Shown here piece after piece: positions 9,761-19,436 of a DNA stretch of 64,000 nt. The notes under the pieces are model-generated. The model did no database searches and was not told the origin of the DNA. It saw only the letters and a program-made list of their open reading frames with translations. How positions within the stretch are numbered: position 1 is the first letter of the stretch; every line of letters starts with the position of its first letter. Source of the stretch: Paenibacillus doosanensis (GTDB taxonomy: Bacteria; Bacillota; Bacilli; Paenibacillales; NBRC-103111); NCBI RefSeq assembly GCF_025060755.1, contig NZ_JANYUY010000010.1:81773-145772 (forward strand), written 5' to 3'. Made by a program: the position numbers and the translations under genes.

Positions 9761-11053
9761 ATGGCTGTCACGGCATTTCTAATTTTTACGCTCACCCTTG
9801 TTTTCGTCATTTGGCAGCCAAAGGGGTTAAGCATCGGATGGTCGGCAAGCGCGGGGGCGGTTCTCGCTTTGCTGTTCGGTGTAGTCAGCCTAGAGGATGT
9901 AGGTACGGTCACCGGTATCGTTTGGAATGCAACGTTAACGTTTGTCGCCATTATTATTATTTCGCTAGTGTTGGATGAAATCGGATTGTTTGAATGGGCG
10001 GCTCTACATATGGCGAGGCTTGCGCGCGGCCATGGACTGCGCATGTTCTTCCTGATCGTTCTGCTCGGATCGGCGGTGTCCGCCTTGTTTGCCAACGACG
10101 GCGCCGCTTTGATTATGACTCCGATTGTTTTGTCTATGGTACGCGCCCTCAAGTTTGACGGCAAGCTGATCCTCCCGTTTATTATGGCGAGCGGATTTAT
10201 AGCGGATACGGCTTCTTTGCCGCTTGTCATTAGCAATTTGGTCAATATCGTCTCCGCGGATTATTTCGGCGTCGGCTTTGCGGAATATGCCGGCCGGATG
10301 ATCGTGCCGAATTGCTTTTCCATCGCAGCCAGTCTGCTTGTACTGTATTTATATTTCCGGAGCAGTATTCCCGGGAGCTATTCTCTCGCTGAGCTGAAAA
10401 GTCCGGAGGAGGCGATTAAAGATCCGAGGCTGTTCCGATTATCGTGGGTGATATTAGCCGCGCTGCTCGCCGCCTATTTCGGCAGCGAGCTGCTACCGGT
10501 TCCGGTATGCGTGATCGGGGGGGCCGCAGCGGCCGCTCTGTTGATCGCCGCGAGAAGAAGCCCGGCCGTTAAGACGTGGCAGCTTGTCCGAGGCGCTCCG
10601 TGGACCATCGTCATATTTTCCATCGCGATGTACGTGGTGGTGTACGGCCTTAGAAATTCGGGCTTGACCGATGCTCTAGGCCAAGTCATTCAAGCTGTCG
10701 CAGACCGTGGGCTGTTCGCCGCAGCGGTCGGTATGGGCTTTATCGCGGCAATTCTCTCCTCGATCATGAACAACCTGCCGACGGTCATGATCGATGCTTT
10801 GGCGATCAAAGGAACGCAGACCGAGGGCTTCGTCCGGGAGGCGCTGATTTACGCCAACGTCATCGGGTCGGACTTGGGTCCGAAGATGACGCCCATAGGC
10901 TCATTGGCGACCTTATTGTGGCTGCACGTATTGTCCGCCAAAAAAGTGAAGATCACCTGGGGATATTATTTTAAAACGGGCGTTCTGCTGACCGTCCCTA
11001 CGCTGTTTATTACTCTTGCAGGGCTTTATGTATGGCTGATGCTGCTGCAGTAG
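9761..11053 (+). CDS. arsB: ArsB-family arsenite/anion transporter
   Basis: A 430-residue polytopic membrane protein (about ten hydrophobic helices) of the ArsB/NhaD superfamily, which exports arsenite by the proton motive force. Family-typical segments are [34 protein letters not shown] (residues about 146-163) and [17 protein letters not shown] in the second half, each with the conserved polar residues inside helices. The start ATG is preceded by AGGAGG at 9751-9756. There is no arsR or arsC nearby, so arsenite is the likely but not the proven substrate. Confidence 0.85.
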   Translation: MAVTAFLIFTLTLVFVIWQPKGLSIGWSASAGAVLALLFGVVSLEDVGTVTGIVWNATLTFVAIIIISLVLDEIGLFEWAALHMARLARGHGLRMFFLIVLLGSAVSALFANDGAALIMTPIVLSMVRALKFDGKLILPFIMASGFIADTASLPLVISNLVNIVSADYFGVGFAEYAGRMIVPNCFSIAASLLVLYLYFRSSIPGSYSLAELKSPEEAIKDPRLFRLSWVILAALLAAYFGSELLPVPVCVIGGAAAAALLIAARRSPAVKTWQLVRGAPWTIVIFSIAMYVVVYGLRNSGLTDALGQVIQAVADRGLFAAAVGMGFIAAILSSIMNNLPTVMIDALAIKGTQTEGFVREALIYANVIGSDLGPKMTPIGSLATLLWLHVLSAKKVKITWGYYFKTGVLLTVPTLFITLAGLYVWLMLLQ

Positions 11054-11524
11054 CACGCCCATGTCCGCATTTGGCTGTGGGTTGCCGTTGTGGTCATCGC
11101 TGCGGCAGCCGCTTGGATCGCTGCAATCTCCTTGCGGGGAAGCAGAAGGAAGCACGGAAAAGCTTTAATTAAATAGTATCAATCAATAGAGGCTGCCGTT
11201 ATTTAACGGCGGCCTCGCTGCGTTTACCGGGAAGGCGAGCGCGCGGTTTCCGATAGAAAAGAAGGGGAGAAAAACGTAAAAAAGGTCCGGTTATTACAAA
11301 TCTATAATTTTAAAAATATGGTAAGTTAGAAACAAATGCAGCGTATGATCATCTCGCTCGCATCGACACTGGTCAAGCAGCAAGAAAGCTATCCTTGGAG
11401 TTATGCAGTCTGAATGCATTCGGTTAGGGGGGATCGGGCTACAACCATACGGACAATAAACGAAAATCGGCATGGCGGCGGAGCGAAGAGACGAAAACGA
11501 ATTTGGAAACCGGGAGGCGCATCA
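11054..11524 (+). other. Intergenic region before the GH43 gene
   Basis: After the arsB TAG the same frame stays open for 40 codons and encodes one hydrophobic stretch with a basic tail, without a convincing start. An imperfect hairpin without T-run lies at 11189-11216 (GAGGCTGCCGTTA / TAACGGCGGCCTC). A TATAAT hexamer is at 11303-11308 in an AT-rich stretch, a plausible promoter without a clear -35. A 10-base palindrome GAATGCATTC is at 11412-11421. No further gene is supported. Confidence 0.5.
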
Positions 11525-14500
11525 ATGAAAAGAACGATCGGAATACTGGTCATGGCGATCATCTTCATGGTAAGCGCGTGGAACATCCCTGCGAATGTTC
11601 TTGCGGCAGATCCGACGATGGATGGCCACGGTTTGTTGGGGGAGTTCTTCAAATGCGAGAAAAATCCCGATAACCGGAGCGATATTAACGTATTTACATT
11701 TGACGATTTTCGGGGAGAACGCACGGTGGCGAACTTAAACGGCGATTCTTTTGAAAGCATTTTCAAACAATTGACCGGAACGCCCGATTATAATACCGCA
11801 CGGTTTACCGGTACGATCGTACCGAAGTACACGGAAGACTATACGTTTCACATGGAGGGGGATGACGGGTTTCGGCTGTGGATTAACGGGGAGCTGATCA
11901 TCGATTTTTGGCAGCAGGTTTGGGAAGTTCCGCAAGTCAGCAAGCCGATTAGTTTGGAAGCCGGCAAGCATTACGATATCAAAGTAGAATATTTGCAAGG
12001 CTGGGGCGGCACTTGGCTTCGCATGGAATGGGAAAGCGCAAGCCAAAAGCGGGAAATCGTGCCGGAATCCGCGCTTTATTTGCCGCTGGACCGCGTTATG
12101 AAGGCGAAAAAAGCCGATTTGACCGCAGAAATTCAAAAGGCGGCTTATTTGGCCGACAACTTCGCCGATAAAGTCGACCCATCGGCATTGAACGGCTTCA
12201 TTGCCGTTAAAAACGACGCGGAGCAGCTGCTTCTTACCATCGATAGCCAAAGCATCGGCGACGAAGAGAAAGTGCAATTATTAATGGGAACGATGAATCG
12301 CGTGTCGGCTGCCCGGTCCGATTTCATGAAAGAGATGGGAGTGACAAGCTCATCCGTATTTAGCAAATTCAGCAATCCGCTCTATCAAGGACAAGACCCG
12401 TTCGTAACGTATAAAGACGGCTTCTACTATTTCGTGTCCTCGAGCAATCTGGACTCGAACAACAAAGTGTACGTATCCAAATCGCGCACCTTGACGGATC
12501 AAGGGGAAAAGATCATGGTGTTTGATTCGAAGGGCACGCAAACCCGGATCTTTGCTCCGGAAATCTTCTTCTTTAACGGTAAATGGTATATCTATTATTG
12601 CGCCGATCTGAAAGATTACGGGTACAAGCATATGGCTACCGTGCTGGAGTCCGTTACCTCCGATCCGCAGGGGGCTTATGTGGACAAAGGCGCTTTGTAT
12701 ACCGGCGAACGTGGCGAGTACAAGCAAGCGAACGATTTTACGGTATTTGAACATAACGGCCAGCTCTATGCGATTTGGGGAACTTTAGGCTCCGGAGAGC
12801 CGGCGGGGCCTGCCATAGCTCCGATGGATAACCCTTATACGATTACGGCGGACCGTTCGATTTTGCCCGGCGGCGGCGGAGAAGGCCCGCGCGTGCTGCA
12901 GAAGGACGGCAAAGTATTCGTTACCGTGTCGGAAGGCGATTATGCGTCCAACGGCTACCGGTTATCTTATTTTATGAATACGGACGGCAATTTCCTGAAC
13001 CCCGGTTCATGGACCCGTACCAATAACGTTTTCGTGTCGACTGCCGACGTATCCGGCCCCGGCAGAGCGGGCTTCGTCAAATCGGTGGACGGTACGGAGG
13101 ATTGGATGATTTATCATTCGCGGGTATATAAGGATACAAATCGTAACTGGTGGCGCGAAGTCAATCTTAAGAAATTCGATTGGAATGCCGATGGAACGCC
13201 TAATTTCGGCCAGCCTGCTTCTCCTTATGATTGGCAGCAGCTGCCATCCGGCGATTTGGGACAAGGCGATATGTATCAAGCCGAGGATGCCGTGTTGTAC
13301 GGCGATGCTGCCAAAGATAACAGCCACGCCAATTATCAAGGGACGGGGTATGTTCACTTGTCCAAAACGGCCGGCGCCGAAGCCAGCTTTGTCGTCAGTG
13401 CGGCGGAGGAAGGAGATTATATCGTAGGAGCCAGATATGCTTACGGCGAGCAGGCAGAAGGAGAGTCGACCAATAATCCTACGGTGCAGCTTCCGTCAAG
13501 AGCGCTGATCAACGTATTTGTCAACGGGATTCATGTCAAATCGATTACACCGGATAAAACGGCTATCAGCTGGGATGAATGGTTTACGGATTCGCAGCGG
13601 CTGGCGCTGAAGAAAGGGAAAAATGTCATCAGCTACCGGATTGACAACGGTTCCATCGGCAATGTGAATCTGGACTATATAACGATGTACAAGGCGGATG
13701 TGCCGAATCCGGTCGTGCCGACCAAGCTGTCCGGAACGCTGGCAGGCGTCTCTGAAATTCCGGCGGGACAAAGCTTCGAGCTGCGCTACGGGTTAACCCG
13801 TGTGCCGGGCGGAGCGGCTCATGCTATCTACGCCCAGGATTTGCAGTTCACATATGACCCGGATAAGCTTGATTTCGTGTCTGCCGAACCCTTGAAGGAA
13901 GGTCTTATGATCCTGGCGGTGAAGAAGGATATTCCCGGCCAGGTACGCATTCTGCTTGCGAGCCAAGGCGCGGATCATTCCGTCACCTCGGACGGAGAAC
14001 TGCTTACATTAAACTGGAGAGCGGTCCAGAAGACGGCCGGAACCGGCATTACGCTCTCACGGTTATTGCTTGCCAATGCTGCGGGCGAAGAGAATTCGCT
14101 CGATCCGGTTGCGTATAACGTGCAAATTATCGGCAAGGAGGATTTGAACAAAGAAGCGTTGAATGCGTTGATCGATCAAGCGCGGTCGGTTCTGAACGCG
14201 GCGGTGGAAGGCAGCGCGCCGGGGCAATATCCGGCAGGTTCCAAAGCGGCTCTGCAATCGGCCATCGATGCTGCTGCGGCAGTATCCGCAAACGCCAATA
14301 CCCAGGCTGAAATCGATCAGGCGGTTATCGCCTTGAATCAAGCGCTGCAGCAATTTAAAGAGTCGGTCAACGGCTCCGTGCCGGGCGATATGAACGGGGA
14401 CGGCAAGGTAACCATCGGCGATCTTGCGCTTGTCGCAGCGAACTACGGCAAAAATTCGGCAAGTCCGGATTGGAGCTCGATCGAATACATGGACAGCAAC

Positions 14501-14560
14501 CATGACGGCATCATTGATATTGCCGATCTGGCGGCTGTTGCCAGCGCAATCATTCAATAA
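11525..14560 (+). CDS. Secreted multidomain GH43 glycosidase with PA14, CBM, cohesin-like and dockerin-like domains
   Basis: A 1011-residue secreted arabinan/xylan-type hydrolase. Order: signal peptide (1-28); PA14 carbohydrate-binding domain (about 35-180); helical linker; GH43 five-bladed propeller (about 280-575) with the catalytic base in GQDPFVTYKDG (Asp291) and the acid in GGGEGPRV; CBM6/35-like module (about 582-722, YQAED to NVNLDYITMY); cohesin-like sandwich (about 734-869); FIVAR-type helical module (about 873-948); dockerin-like pair of calcium loops (DMNGDGKVTIGDL and DSNHDGIIDIADL, about 952-1011). The ATG at 11525 follows GGGAGG and opens the signal peptide. Exact substrate is inferred from family. 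Confidence 0.85.
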   Translation: MKRTIGILVMAIIFMVSAWNIPANVLAADPTMDGHGLLGEFFKCEKNPDNRSDINVFTFDDFRGERTVANLNGDSFESIFKQLTGTPDYNTARFTGTIVPKYTEDYTFHMEGDDGFRLWINGELIIDFWQQVWEVPQVSKPISLEAGKHYDIKVEYLQGWGGTWLRMEWESASQKREIVPESALYLPLDRVMKAKKADLTAEIQKAAYLADNFADKVDPSALNGFIAVKNDAEQLLLTIDSQSIGDEEKVQLLMGTMNRVSAARSDFMKEMGVTSSSVFSKFSNPLYQGQDPFVTYKDGFYYFVSSSNLDSNNKVYVSKSRTLTDQGEKIMVFDSKGTQTRIFAPEIFFFNGKWYIYYCADLKDYGYKHMATVLESVTSDPQGAYVDKGALYTGERGEYKQANDFTVFEHNGQLYAIWGTLGSGEPAGPAIAPMDNPYTITADRSILPGGGGEGPRVLQKDGKVFVTVSEGDYASNGYRLSYFMNTDGNFLNPGSWTRTNNVFVSTADVSGPGRAGFVKSVDGTEDWMIYHSRVYKDTNRNWWREVNLKKFDWNADGTPNFGQPASPYDWQQLPSGDLGQGDMYQAEDAVLYGDAAKDNSHANYQGTGYVHLSKTAGAEASFVVSAAEEGDYIVGARYAYGEQAEGESTNNPTVQLPSRALINVFVNGIHVKSITPDKTAISWDEWFTDSQRLALKKGKNVISYRIDNGSIGNVNLDYITMYKADVPNPVVPTKLSGTLAGVSEIPAGQSFELRYGLTRVPGGAAHAIYAQDLQFTYDPDKLDFVSAEPLKEGLMILAVKKDIPGQVRILLASQGADHSVTSDGELLTLNWRAVQKTAGTGITLSRLLLANAAGEENSLDPVAYNVQIIGKEDLNKEALNALIDQARSVLNAAVEGSAPGQYPAGSKAALQSAIDAAAAVSANANTQAEIDQAVIALNQALQQFKESVNGSVPGDMNGDGKVTIGDLALVAANYGKNSASPDWSSIEYMDSNHDGIIDIADLAAVASAIIQ

Positions 14561-14599
14561 CACGGCATGTTCGAAAATGAGAGCATCCAGCATGTAGGG

Positions 14600-14628
14600 A
14601 GGCTGCCGGCATCGACCGGCAGCCTTGC
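14600..14628 (+). terminator. Hairpin downstream of the GH43 gene
   Basis: Perfect arms AGGCTGCCGG (14600-14609) and CCGGCAGCCT (14616-14625). The following T-run is poor, so termination strength is uncertain. Confidence 0.6.
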
Positions 14629-14646
14629 TGCGTTAATACTAGAGCG

Positions 14647-14840
14647 CTAATTCGAGCCGGAAAGCTTGTTCAACTGAGCGACGATCTCTTGCGGCTCCAT
14701 CCGCTGCATGAAGTCGGGGTTGACATAGGAGTGACGGATGATTTTATCCTTATCGATGATGTACGCTGCCGGAACCGGCTGCAAACAGCGGTTGGATGCA
14801 TTGAATTGCAGGAGGTCAAGCTTCAACTCGTCACCAGCGA
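14647..14840 (-). pseudogene. Remnant of a peroxiredoxin-like (AhpC/TSA) gene, C-terminal end
   Basis: About 60 codons open on the minus strand to a TAG at 14647-14649. They encode a C-terminal peroxiredoxin tail: PVPAAYIIDKDKIIRHSYVN followed by MQRMEPQEIVAQL, the usual fold end after the thioredoxin-like cis-Pro strand. The part with the peroxidatic cysteine is absent, and an in-frame TGA lies directly upstream, inside the end of the antiporter gene. This looks like a gene truncated by a deletion that placed it just after the antiporter. Not expected to be functional. Confidence 0.7.
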
Positions 14841-16661
14841 ACGAAAGAAATCAACTTGCTCCGCATTGCCGCTAATCAGCAGACGGTCTCCGAGCCGAAT
14901 TTCCGTATTGCCGTGCGGAATGATAAAAGATTGTCCGCGATATATACGTAAAATCAATATATGTTCCAGCCCTGGCAATTGCCGGAGATAGGTTGTCCGG
15001 TAAGGCAGATGCTGAATCGTCACTTCAAAAATCATGCCTTCGTCTTCAGAGAGCAGTTTAAGCGCGCCCGGACTGTCGATAAGCGCCCTCAGCACGGTAC
15101 GGGCGGCATATAGGGTAGAAAATACTTCGAATCCGTAGTGAACCATGTCCGATTGCAGCTCTGGCGATTCTATGCGCACGAGAATTCTGCCGTTATACTG
15201 CGCCTTTACTTCTTTGGCCAGGCTCGCGTTGAATGCATCATCCATTGTCGCGATGACCAGGATATCCGCTTCGAATGCTTGCCGTTCCTTTAATGCGGCT
15301 TCGTTCATTTGCGGCAGATGGTATATGTTTAGCAGCGACGACGGCTGAATATCCATTTCTTTTCTCTCTGAGCTGGCCTTGGTGAATATACGGATGTTAT
15401 ACACCGTTTCATGGGACAGGTCTTGCGCCACAGGCAACGAAATATGGTTCAGGCCGATGATGGAGATCGATATTTTCTTATTCTGCTGCTTAGGGGCCAA
15501 TTTATTGAAGAGAATGGGAAATATCAAGCAGCTGAGAATGGCGACCAAGATTAACGCTCCGTGGAACGATTCGCTGATCAGATGCAAATCCAGGGCGAGC
15601 GTTGCCGCAGCTATAACCAAGCTCAGTTTGGAGGATAACAGTATGGCCGAGCTAATGACGTCCCTCCAGTTATACCATTTTTTTAATAAAATCAACGGAA
15701 CGAGCTTGGCTACGAACATCACGATCAAGAGCAGGGGGATGGATAACAAAATTTTATAGTCTGCGAACAAATACTTCAGTTCCAGCTTGGCGCCGACCAT
15801 AACGAAAAAAATCGGAATTAAAAAGCCGTAGCCGAACGATTCGAGTTGATGAACGAATTCTTTCTTGGGCTTGATCAAGGAGACGATGACACCGGCCAAA
15901 AAAGCTCCCAAAATATTTTCCACACCGAGCCGCTCCGAAATAAACACGATCACCATAATCAAGGTAAATATAAATCTGGTGCCGAACTGGATCGAGCCTT
16001 CCTCCAGAACTTGAAACGCTTTGCCGGAAGCAAATCGCTTGACGAACATATAGATGAAGGTGATTAGAAAGAAAAATAACAAGAGCAGCAGCATTTTTGA
16101 CATGCTTTTAGAAAGAAAGCTTACGTAAAACGAAAGAAGAATCATTGTGAAAAAATCGGCGAGAACGGTAACCAGCAGCAGCGTTTGTCCCAAATCCGTC
16201 GCCAGCAGTTTTCTTTCCTTCAAGACAGGAACGACAACACCGAGCGATATAGTGCCGATAATCAACGTGGTAAGAAATACTCGGTCGATGAATCCGGCGG
16301 CGACGAGCAGCCACGACAATATGCCGGAAAGGATAAAAATTCCCAAGAAAATCACGGCGGCCGCGGTCAAAGGTTCGTATTTCCTTTTTTTTCCGCCTTT
16401 CTGTTTCGTAAACGAACTGAAATCGATCTCCAGGCCGCTTAGAAACATCAGGTAAATAAATCCGAGCAGGGAGAGAAGCTCAACCCACGGATCATCCCCA
16501 ACCAGGTTGAATCCGCTTCTTCCTATGACAAGACCGGCGAAAATCTCCGCAACAACAACAGGCACTACTCTCAGTCTTAACTGGTATAACAGCACGGGAA
16601 TGATAAACGAGATGGACACGACAAGAATCAAACTGCCAAGCGAACCTCCATTATGCTCCAT
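14823..16661 (-). CDS. Kef-type monovalent cation/proton antiporter (CPA2) with TrkA domains
   Basis: A 612-residue membrane protein. The N-terminal two thirds form an Na/H exchanger domain of about 12 helices (including FLSGLEIDFSSF and GAFLAGVIVSL); a cytosolic TrkA_N-like part follows from about residue 400 (ISIIGLNHISLPVA), then a TrkA_C domain (GNTEIRLGDRLLISG). Such proteins move K+ or Na+ against protons and are gated by ligands on the TrkA part. Two starts six bases apart are possible (16667 and 16661); GGAGGAGGTGG lies immediately before the first, which favours the second. The 3' end overlaps the peroxiredoxin remnant. Confidence 0.85.
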   Translation of the reverse strand: MEHNGGSLGSLILVVSISFIIPVLLYQLRLRVVPVVVAEIFAGLVIGRSGFNLVGDDPWVELLSLLGFIYLMFLSGLEIDFSSFTKQKGGKKRKYEPLTAAAVIFLGIFILSGILSWLLVAAGFIDRVFLTTLIIGTISLGVVVPVLKERKLLATDLGQTLLLVTVLADFFTMILLSFYVSFLSKSMSKMLLLLLFFFLITFIYMFVKRFASGKAFQVLEEGSIQFGTRFIFTLIMVIVFISERLGVENILGAFLAGVIVSLIKPKKEFVHQLESFGYGFLIPIFFVMVGAKLELKYLFADYKILLSIPLLLIVMFVAKLVPLILLKKWYNWRDVISSAILLSSKLSLVIAAATLALDLHLISESFHGALILVAILSCLIFPILFNKLAPKQQNKKISISIIGLNHISLPVAQDLSHETVYNIRIFTKASSERKEMDIQPSSLLNIYHLPQMNEAALKERQAFEADILVIATMDDAFNASLAKEVKAQYNGRILVRIESPELQSDMVHYGFEVFSTLYAARTVLRALIDSPGALKLLSEDEGMIFEVTIQHLPYRTTYLRQLPGLEHILILRIYRGQSFIIPHGNTEIRLGDRLLISGNAEQVDFFRSLVTS

Positions 16662-16821
16662 GAACATCCACCTCCTCCGTTATGCGTGCGCTAGGACGCG
16701 CGCAGTGCAAGCTTTGAACGCTTGCCCTTACTATAAAGATACATGAATTGGCAATACTATGCACCATACGAATTATCGTCAAGGGTTCCCGGTATGATCA
16801 TGATGAATAATCTCCCGGTAC

Positions 16822-16851
16822 ACATGTTTTCCCGGAACAACAGGCATACTA
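16822..16851 (+). promoter_or_regulatory. Candidate forespore (sigma-G) promoter of ger operon 1
   Basis: ACATG (16822-16826) and CATACTA (16845-16851), 18 bases apart, resemble the sigma-G -35 and -10 consensus and lie 48 bases before the GTG start of the operon. Germinant receptor operons are normally sigma-G dependent; the match here is by eye. Confidence 0.5.
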
Positions 16852-16898
16852 TTAAATGCCATTTCAGGAAATAAAACATCGGAACGGGGGGAGGAGCG

Positions 16899-17984
16899 GT
16901 GAACGGCACCATTACATTTATCCAGACTGTGATGATCCTGCTATTAGCCATCGGTTTAATGGATCACGTGATTGTCATTCCGATTCTGCTGGATGCGGCG
17001 AAGAGGGATGCCTGGATTTCCGTAGGCCTGGCCGGATTAGCGGGAATCGTCTGGGTCGGTTTGTTATACACCGCTTTGAACAAGACGCGGGGAGTGCATA
17101 TTTTCCAATGGATCAAACAGGCTTATTCGCCCGTCTTGGGACATGCGCTCGCTGGGATCGCCGGGTTATACATGCTCGTTTTATGCGCGGTCACGCTGCG
17201 GGACACTTCCACTTGGATTCATCTGACCTTTTTACCGAGAGTGCCTATGCTGCCTCTTGCCTTTATCTTCGGTCTGCTGTGCTTTATTAACGCGGCTTGC
17301 GGCATCCGATCCATCGCGAACACATCTGCGCTGCTGGTTCCGTTCGTGATCTTATTCGGTATTTTTGTCAGCCTTGCCAATCTCCCCAACAAACGATACG
17401 CTCTCTTGAAGCCGTTTTTGGAAATGGGCATGCATCCCGTCTGGGAAGGCATGGTTTACGCCGGAGCCGGCTTTATCGAGGTGATTATGCTGCTGTTTCT
17501 TCAACCGCATATACGCAATAAATATTCCTTGGTCAGCGTGCTTCTGCTGACGGTTATACTTATCGGCTTGACGGCGGGACCGATCATGGGCGGCATAGCG
17601 GAGTTCGGACCGGAGCAGCTGTCTAAGCTGAGATATCCGGCCTATGAGGAGTGGAGGCTGGTATCGATAGGGCGCTACATCGAGCATCTTGATTTTTTAA
17701 GCATTTACCAATGGTTTTCCGGCGCATTCGTGCGCATTTCGCTGACGATGTTTCTGATAGCGGATATTGTGATGATCCGCAGTTATCGCCAAAAGCGGGT
17801 GATTATGGCCTGCGTCTTTTTGCTATCGGTCGCTTTTTCCATGCTTCCCTTCAGCGATAACTACTTTCTGGACATGCTGCGCGACCTTATTTTACCGCTG
17901 TCGGTACTGTCCATGGTCATCTACAGCCTCATCGTCATAGCTCTTATTCATTGGAAAAAAAGAGGGGGAGTCCCGCATGAATGA
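16899..17984 (+). CDS. Spore germination protein, GerB family (germinant receptor B subunit)
   Basis: A 361-residue integral membrane protein with about ten helices, related to amino-acid permeases (APC superfamily, endospore germination permease). It sits in the inner membrane of the spore and recognises germinants together with the A and C subunits. Start GTG at 16899 with a GGGGGGAGGAG site just upstream. First gene of a B-A-C operon; its stop overlaps the A-subunit start region by eight bases. Confidence 0.9.
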   Translation: MNGTITFIQTVMILLLAIGLMDHVIVIPILLDAAKRDAWISVGLAGLAGIVWVGLLYTALNKTRGVHIFQWIKQAYSPVLGHALAGIAGLYMLVLCAVTLRDTSTWIHLTFLPRVPMLPLAFIFGLLCFINAACGIRSIANTSALLVPFVILFGIFVSLANLPNKRYALLKPFLEMGMHPVWEGMVYAGAGFIEVIMLLFLQPHIRNKYSLVSVLLLTVILIGLTAGPIMGGIAEFGPEQLSKLRYPAYEEWRLVSIGRYIEHLDFLSIYQWFSGAFVRISLTMFLIADIVMIRSYRQKRVIMACVFLLSVAFSMLPFSDNYFLDMLRDLILPLSVLSMVIYSLIVIALIHWKKRGGVPHE

Positions 17985-19422
17985 TCCGTCGCCGGAATGC
18001 AGGCTTCGCGAGTTATTCGGTCGGTGCGACGACGTGATGTTCGATCCGCTCAATCTTCCTAATCAAGCGCAGCCCGCCAAAGTGTTATTGATTTATTGCG
18101 AAGGCATGTGCGATGTCAAACAAATGAATTCTTTTGTCGTTCCCAGTTTGCTGGACATGTATCAAAGGAGCGAAATCGCCGGCAGCGAAGCATTGGAACG
18201 GCATGCCGCGATGAGATTGGAGCGCATAACGGACCGGTCCGATACGGAGGATATCGTGAACCGTGTGTTTAGAGGCGATCTGCTGATGCTCTTTGAACCG
18301 ATGCAGGAGCTCTACAGCGTCAATCTGGCAGATCCGCCGAGCCGGGGAACCGAGGAATCCAACACGGAGGTTTCTATTAAAGGGCCCCGGGACGGTTTCA
18401 CGGAGGAGCGCATCGTCAACATCGGGCTAATTCGCAAACGTTTGAAAACGAACCGTTTGGCCGTGCGTACCTATACTTTCGGCGAACAGACCGAAACGAA
18501 AGTCAGCCTGCTGTTTATGCAAAACATCATTAAACAGGAAACGCTCGCAGAAATCGAGCAAAAGCTTGGCGAACTGCGCATCAAGGAGCTTACCACCTCT
18601 ACTCAACTGGAGGAGGCGCTTGCCGGATTCTCGCTATTTCCAATGTTCGTGTACAGCGGCAGACCCGATTACATCGTAAGCTCGCTGCTGCACGGGCGTT
18701 TTGTGCTAATTATCGACGGTTCGCCTACGGCTTCGGTCGCTCCGGTGAATTTAACATTCATACTAAACTCATCGGAGGACTCCTATAATTTCAATTTATT
18801 CGTCATGTTCACCCGCTGCATGAGAATGCTCGGTCTGTTATTCTCTTTGTTCCTGCCGGGGTTCTGGATTGCGCTGCTGACCTTTCACCAAGATCAGCTC
18901 CCTTTTTCATTGCTTGCAACGCTCGTGATATCAAGACAAGGGGTTCCGCTCCCGGTTCCTTTGGAAGCCCTGGTCATGCTGCTGCTATTCGAACTGTTCC
19001 GCGAAGCGGGGATGCGCCTGCCGTCCACCTTCGGCCAAACCTTGTCCGTAGTCGGAGGACTAATTATCGGTCAAGCCGCCATCAGCGCGGGAATTACGGC
19101 GCCGGGGATACTTGTCGTGATCGCTCTATCCGTTTTATCGACGTTTACCTTGACTAATCAGAGTATGGTCGGCATGGTCAGCATCCTTAGAATGATCGTC
19201 CTCATTATAAGCGGAATGCTCGGCTTGTTCGGTTTTCTCGTATGCCTCATGGGTTTGGTCGTATACCTGGTCAACCAGCGTTCCTTCGGCGTCTATTATA
19301 TGGAGCCGCTCGCTCCTCCTTCGATCAAGAGCATCTGGGCGGCTTGGGTACGGACTCCTTGGGGCAAGATCGTCAACGTGCCGACGTTTCTGAAACAAAG
19401 CGGAGGGGATAAAAAACGATAA
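17977..19422 (+). CDS. Spore germination protein, GerA family (germinant receptor A subunit)
   Basis: A 481-residue A subunit. A soluble N-terminal domain (about 1-260) precedes the conserved membrane region with five to six helices (RCMRMLGLLFSLFLPGFWIA, ISRQGVPLPVPLEALVMLLL, FREAGMRLPSTFGQTLSVVGG). The family motif PDYIVSSLLHGRFVLIIDGSP is at about residues 229-249. The start overlaps the GerB gene end; GGGGGAG at 17964-17970 is the ribosome-binding site. Recent work on the family suggests A subunits form ion channels opened by germinants; which germinant acts here cannot be told. Confidence 0.92.
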   Translation: MNDPSPECRLRELFGRCDDVMFDPLNLPNQAQPAKVLLIYCEGMCDVKQMNSFVVPSLLDMYQRSEIAGSEALERHAAMRLERITDRSDTEDIVNRVFRGDLLMLFEPMQELYSVNLADPPSRGTEESNTEVSIKGPRDGFTEERIVNIGLIRKRLKTNRLAVRTYTFGEQTETKVSLLFMQNIIKQETLAEIEQKLGELRIKELTTSTQLEEALAGFSLFPMFVYSGRPDYIVSSLLHGRFVLIIDGSPTASVAPVNLTFILNSSEDSYNFNLFVMFTRCMRMLGLLFSLFLPGFWIALLTFHQDQLPFSLLATLVISRQGVPLPVPLEALVMLLLFELFREAGMRLPSTFGQTLSVVGGLIIGQAAISAGITAPGILVVIALSVLSTFTLTNQSMVGMVSILRMIVLIISGMLGLFGFLVCLMGLVVYLVNQRSFGVYYMEPLAPPSIKSIWAAWVRTPWGKIVNVPTFLKQSGGDKKR

Positions 19423-19436
19423 GGTGGCTTCGCTCC

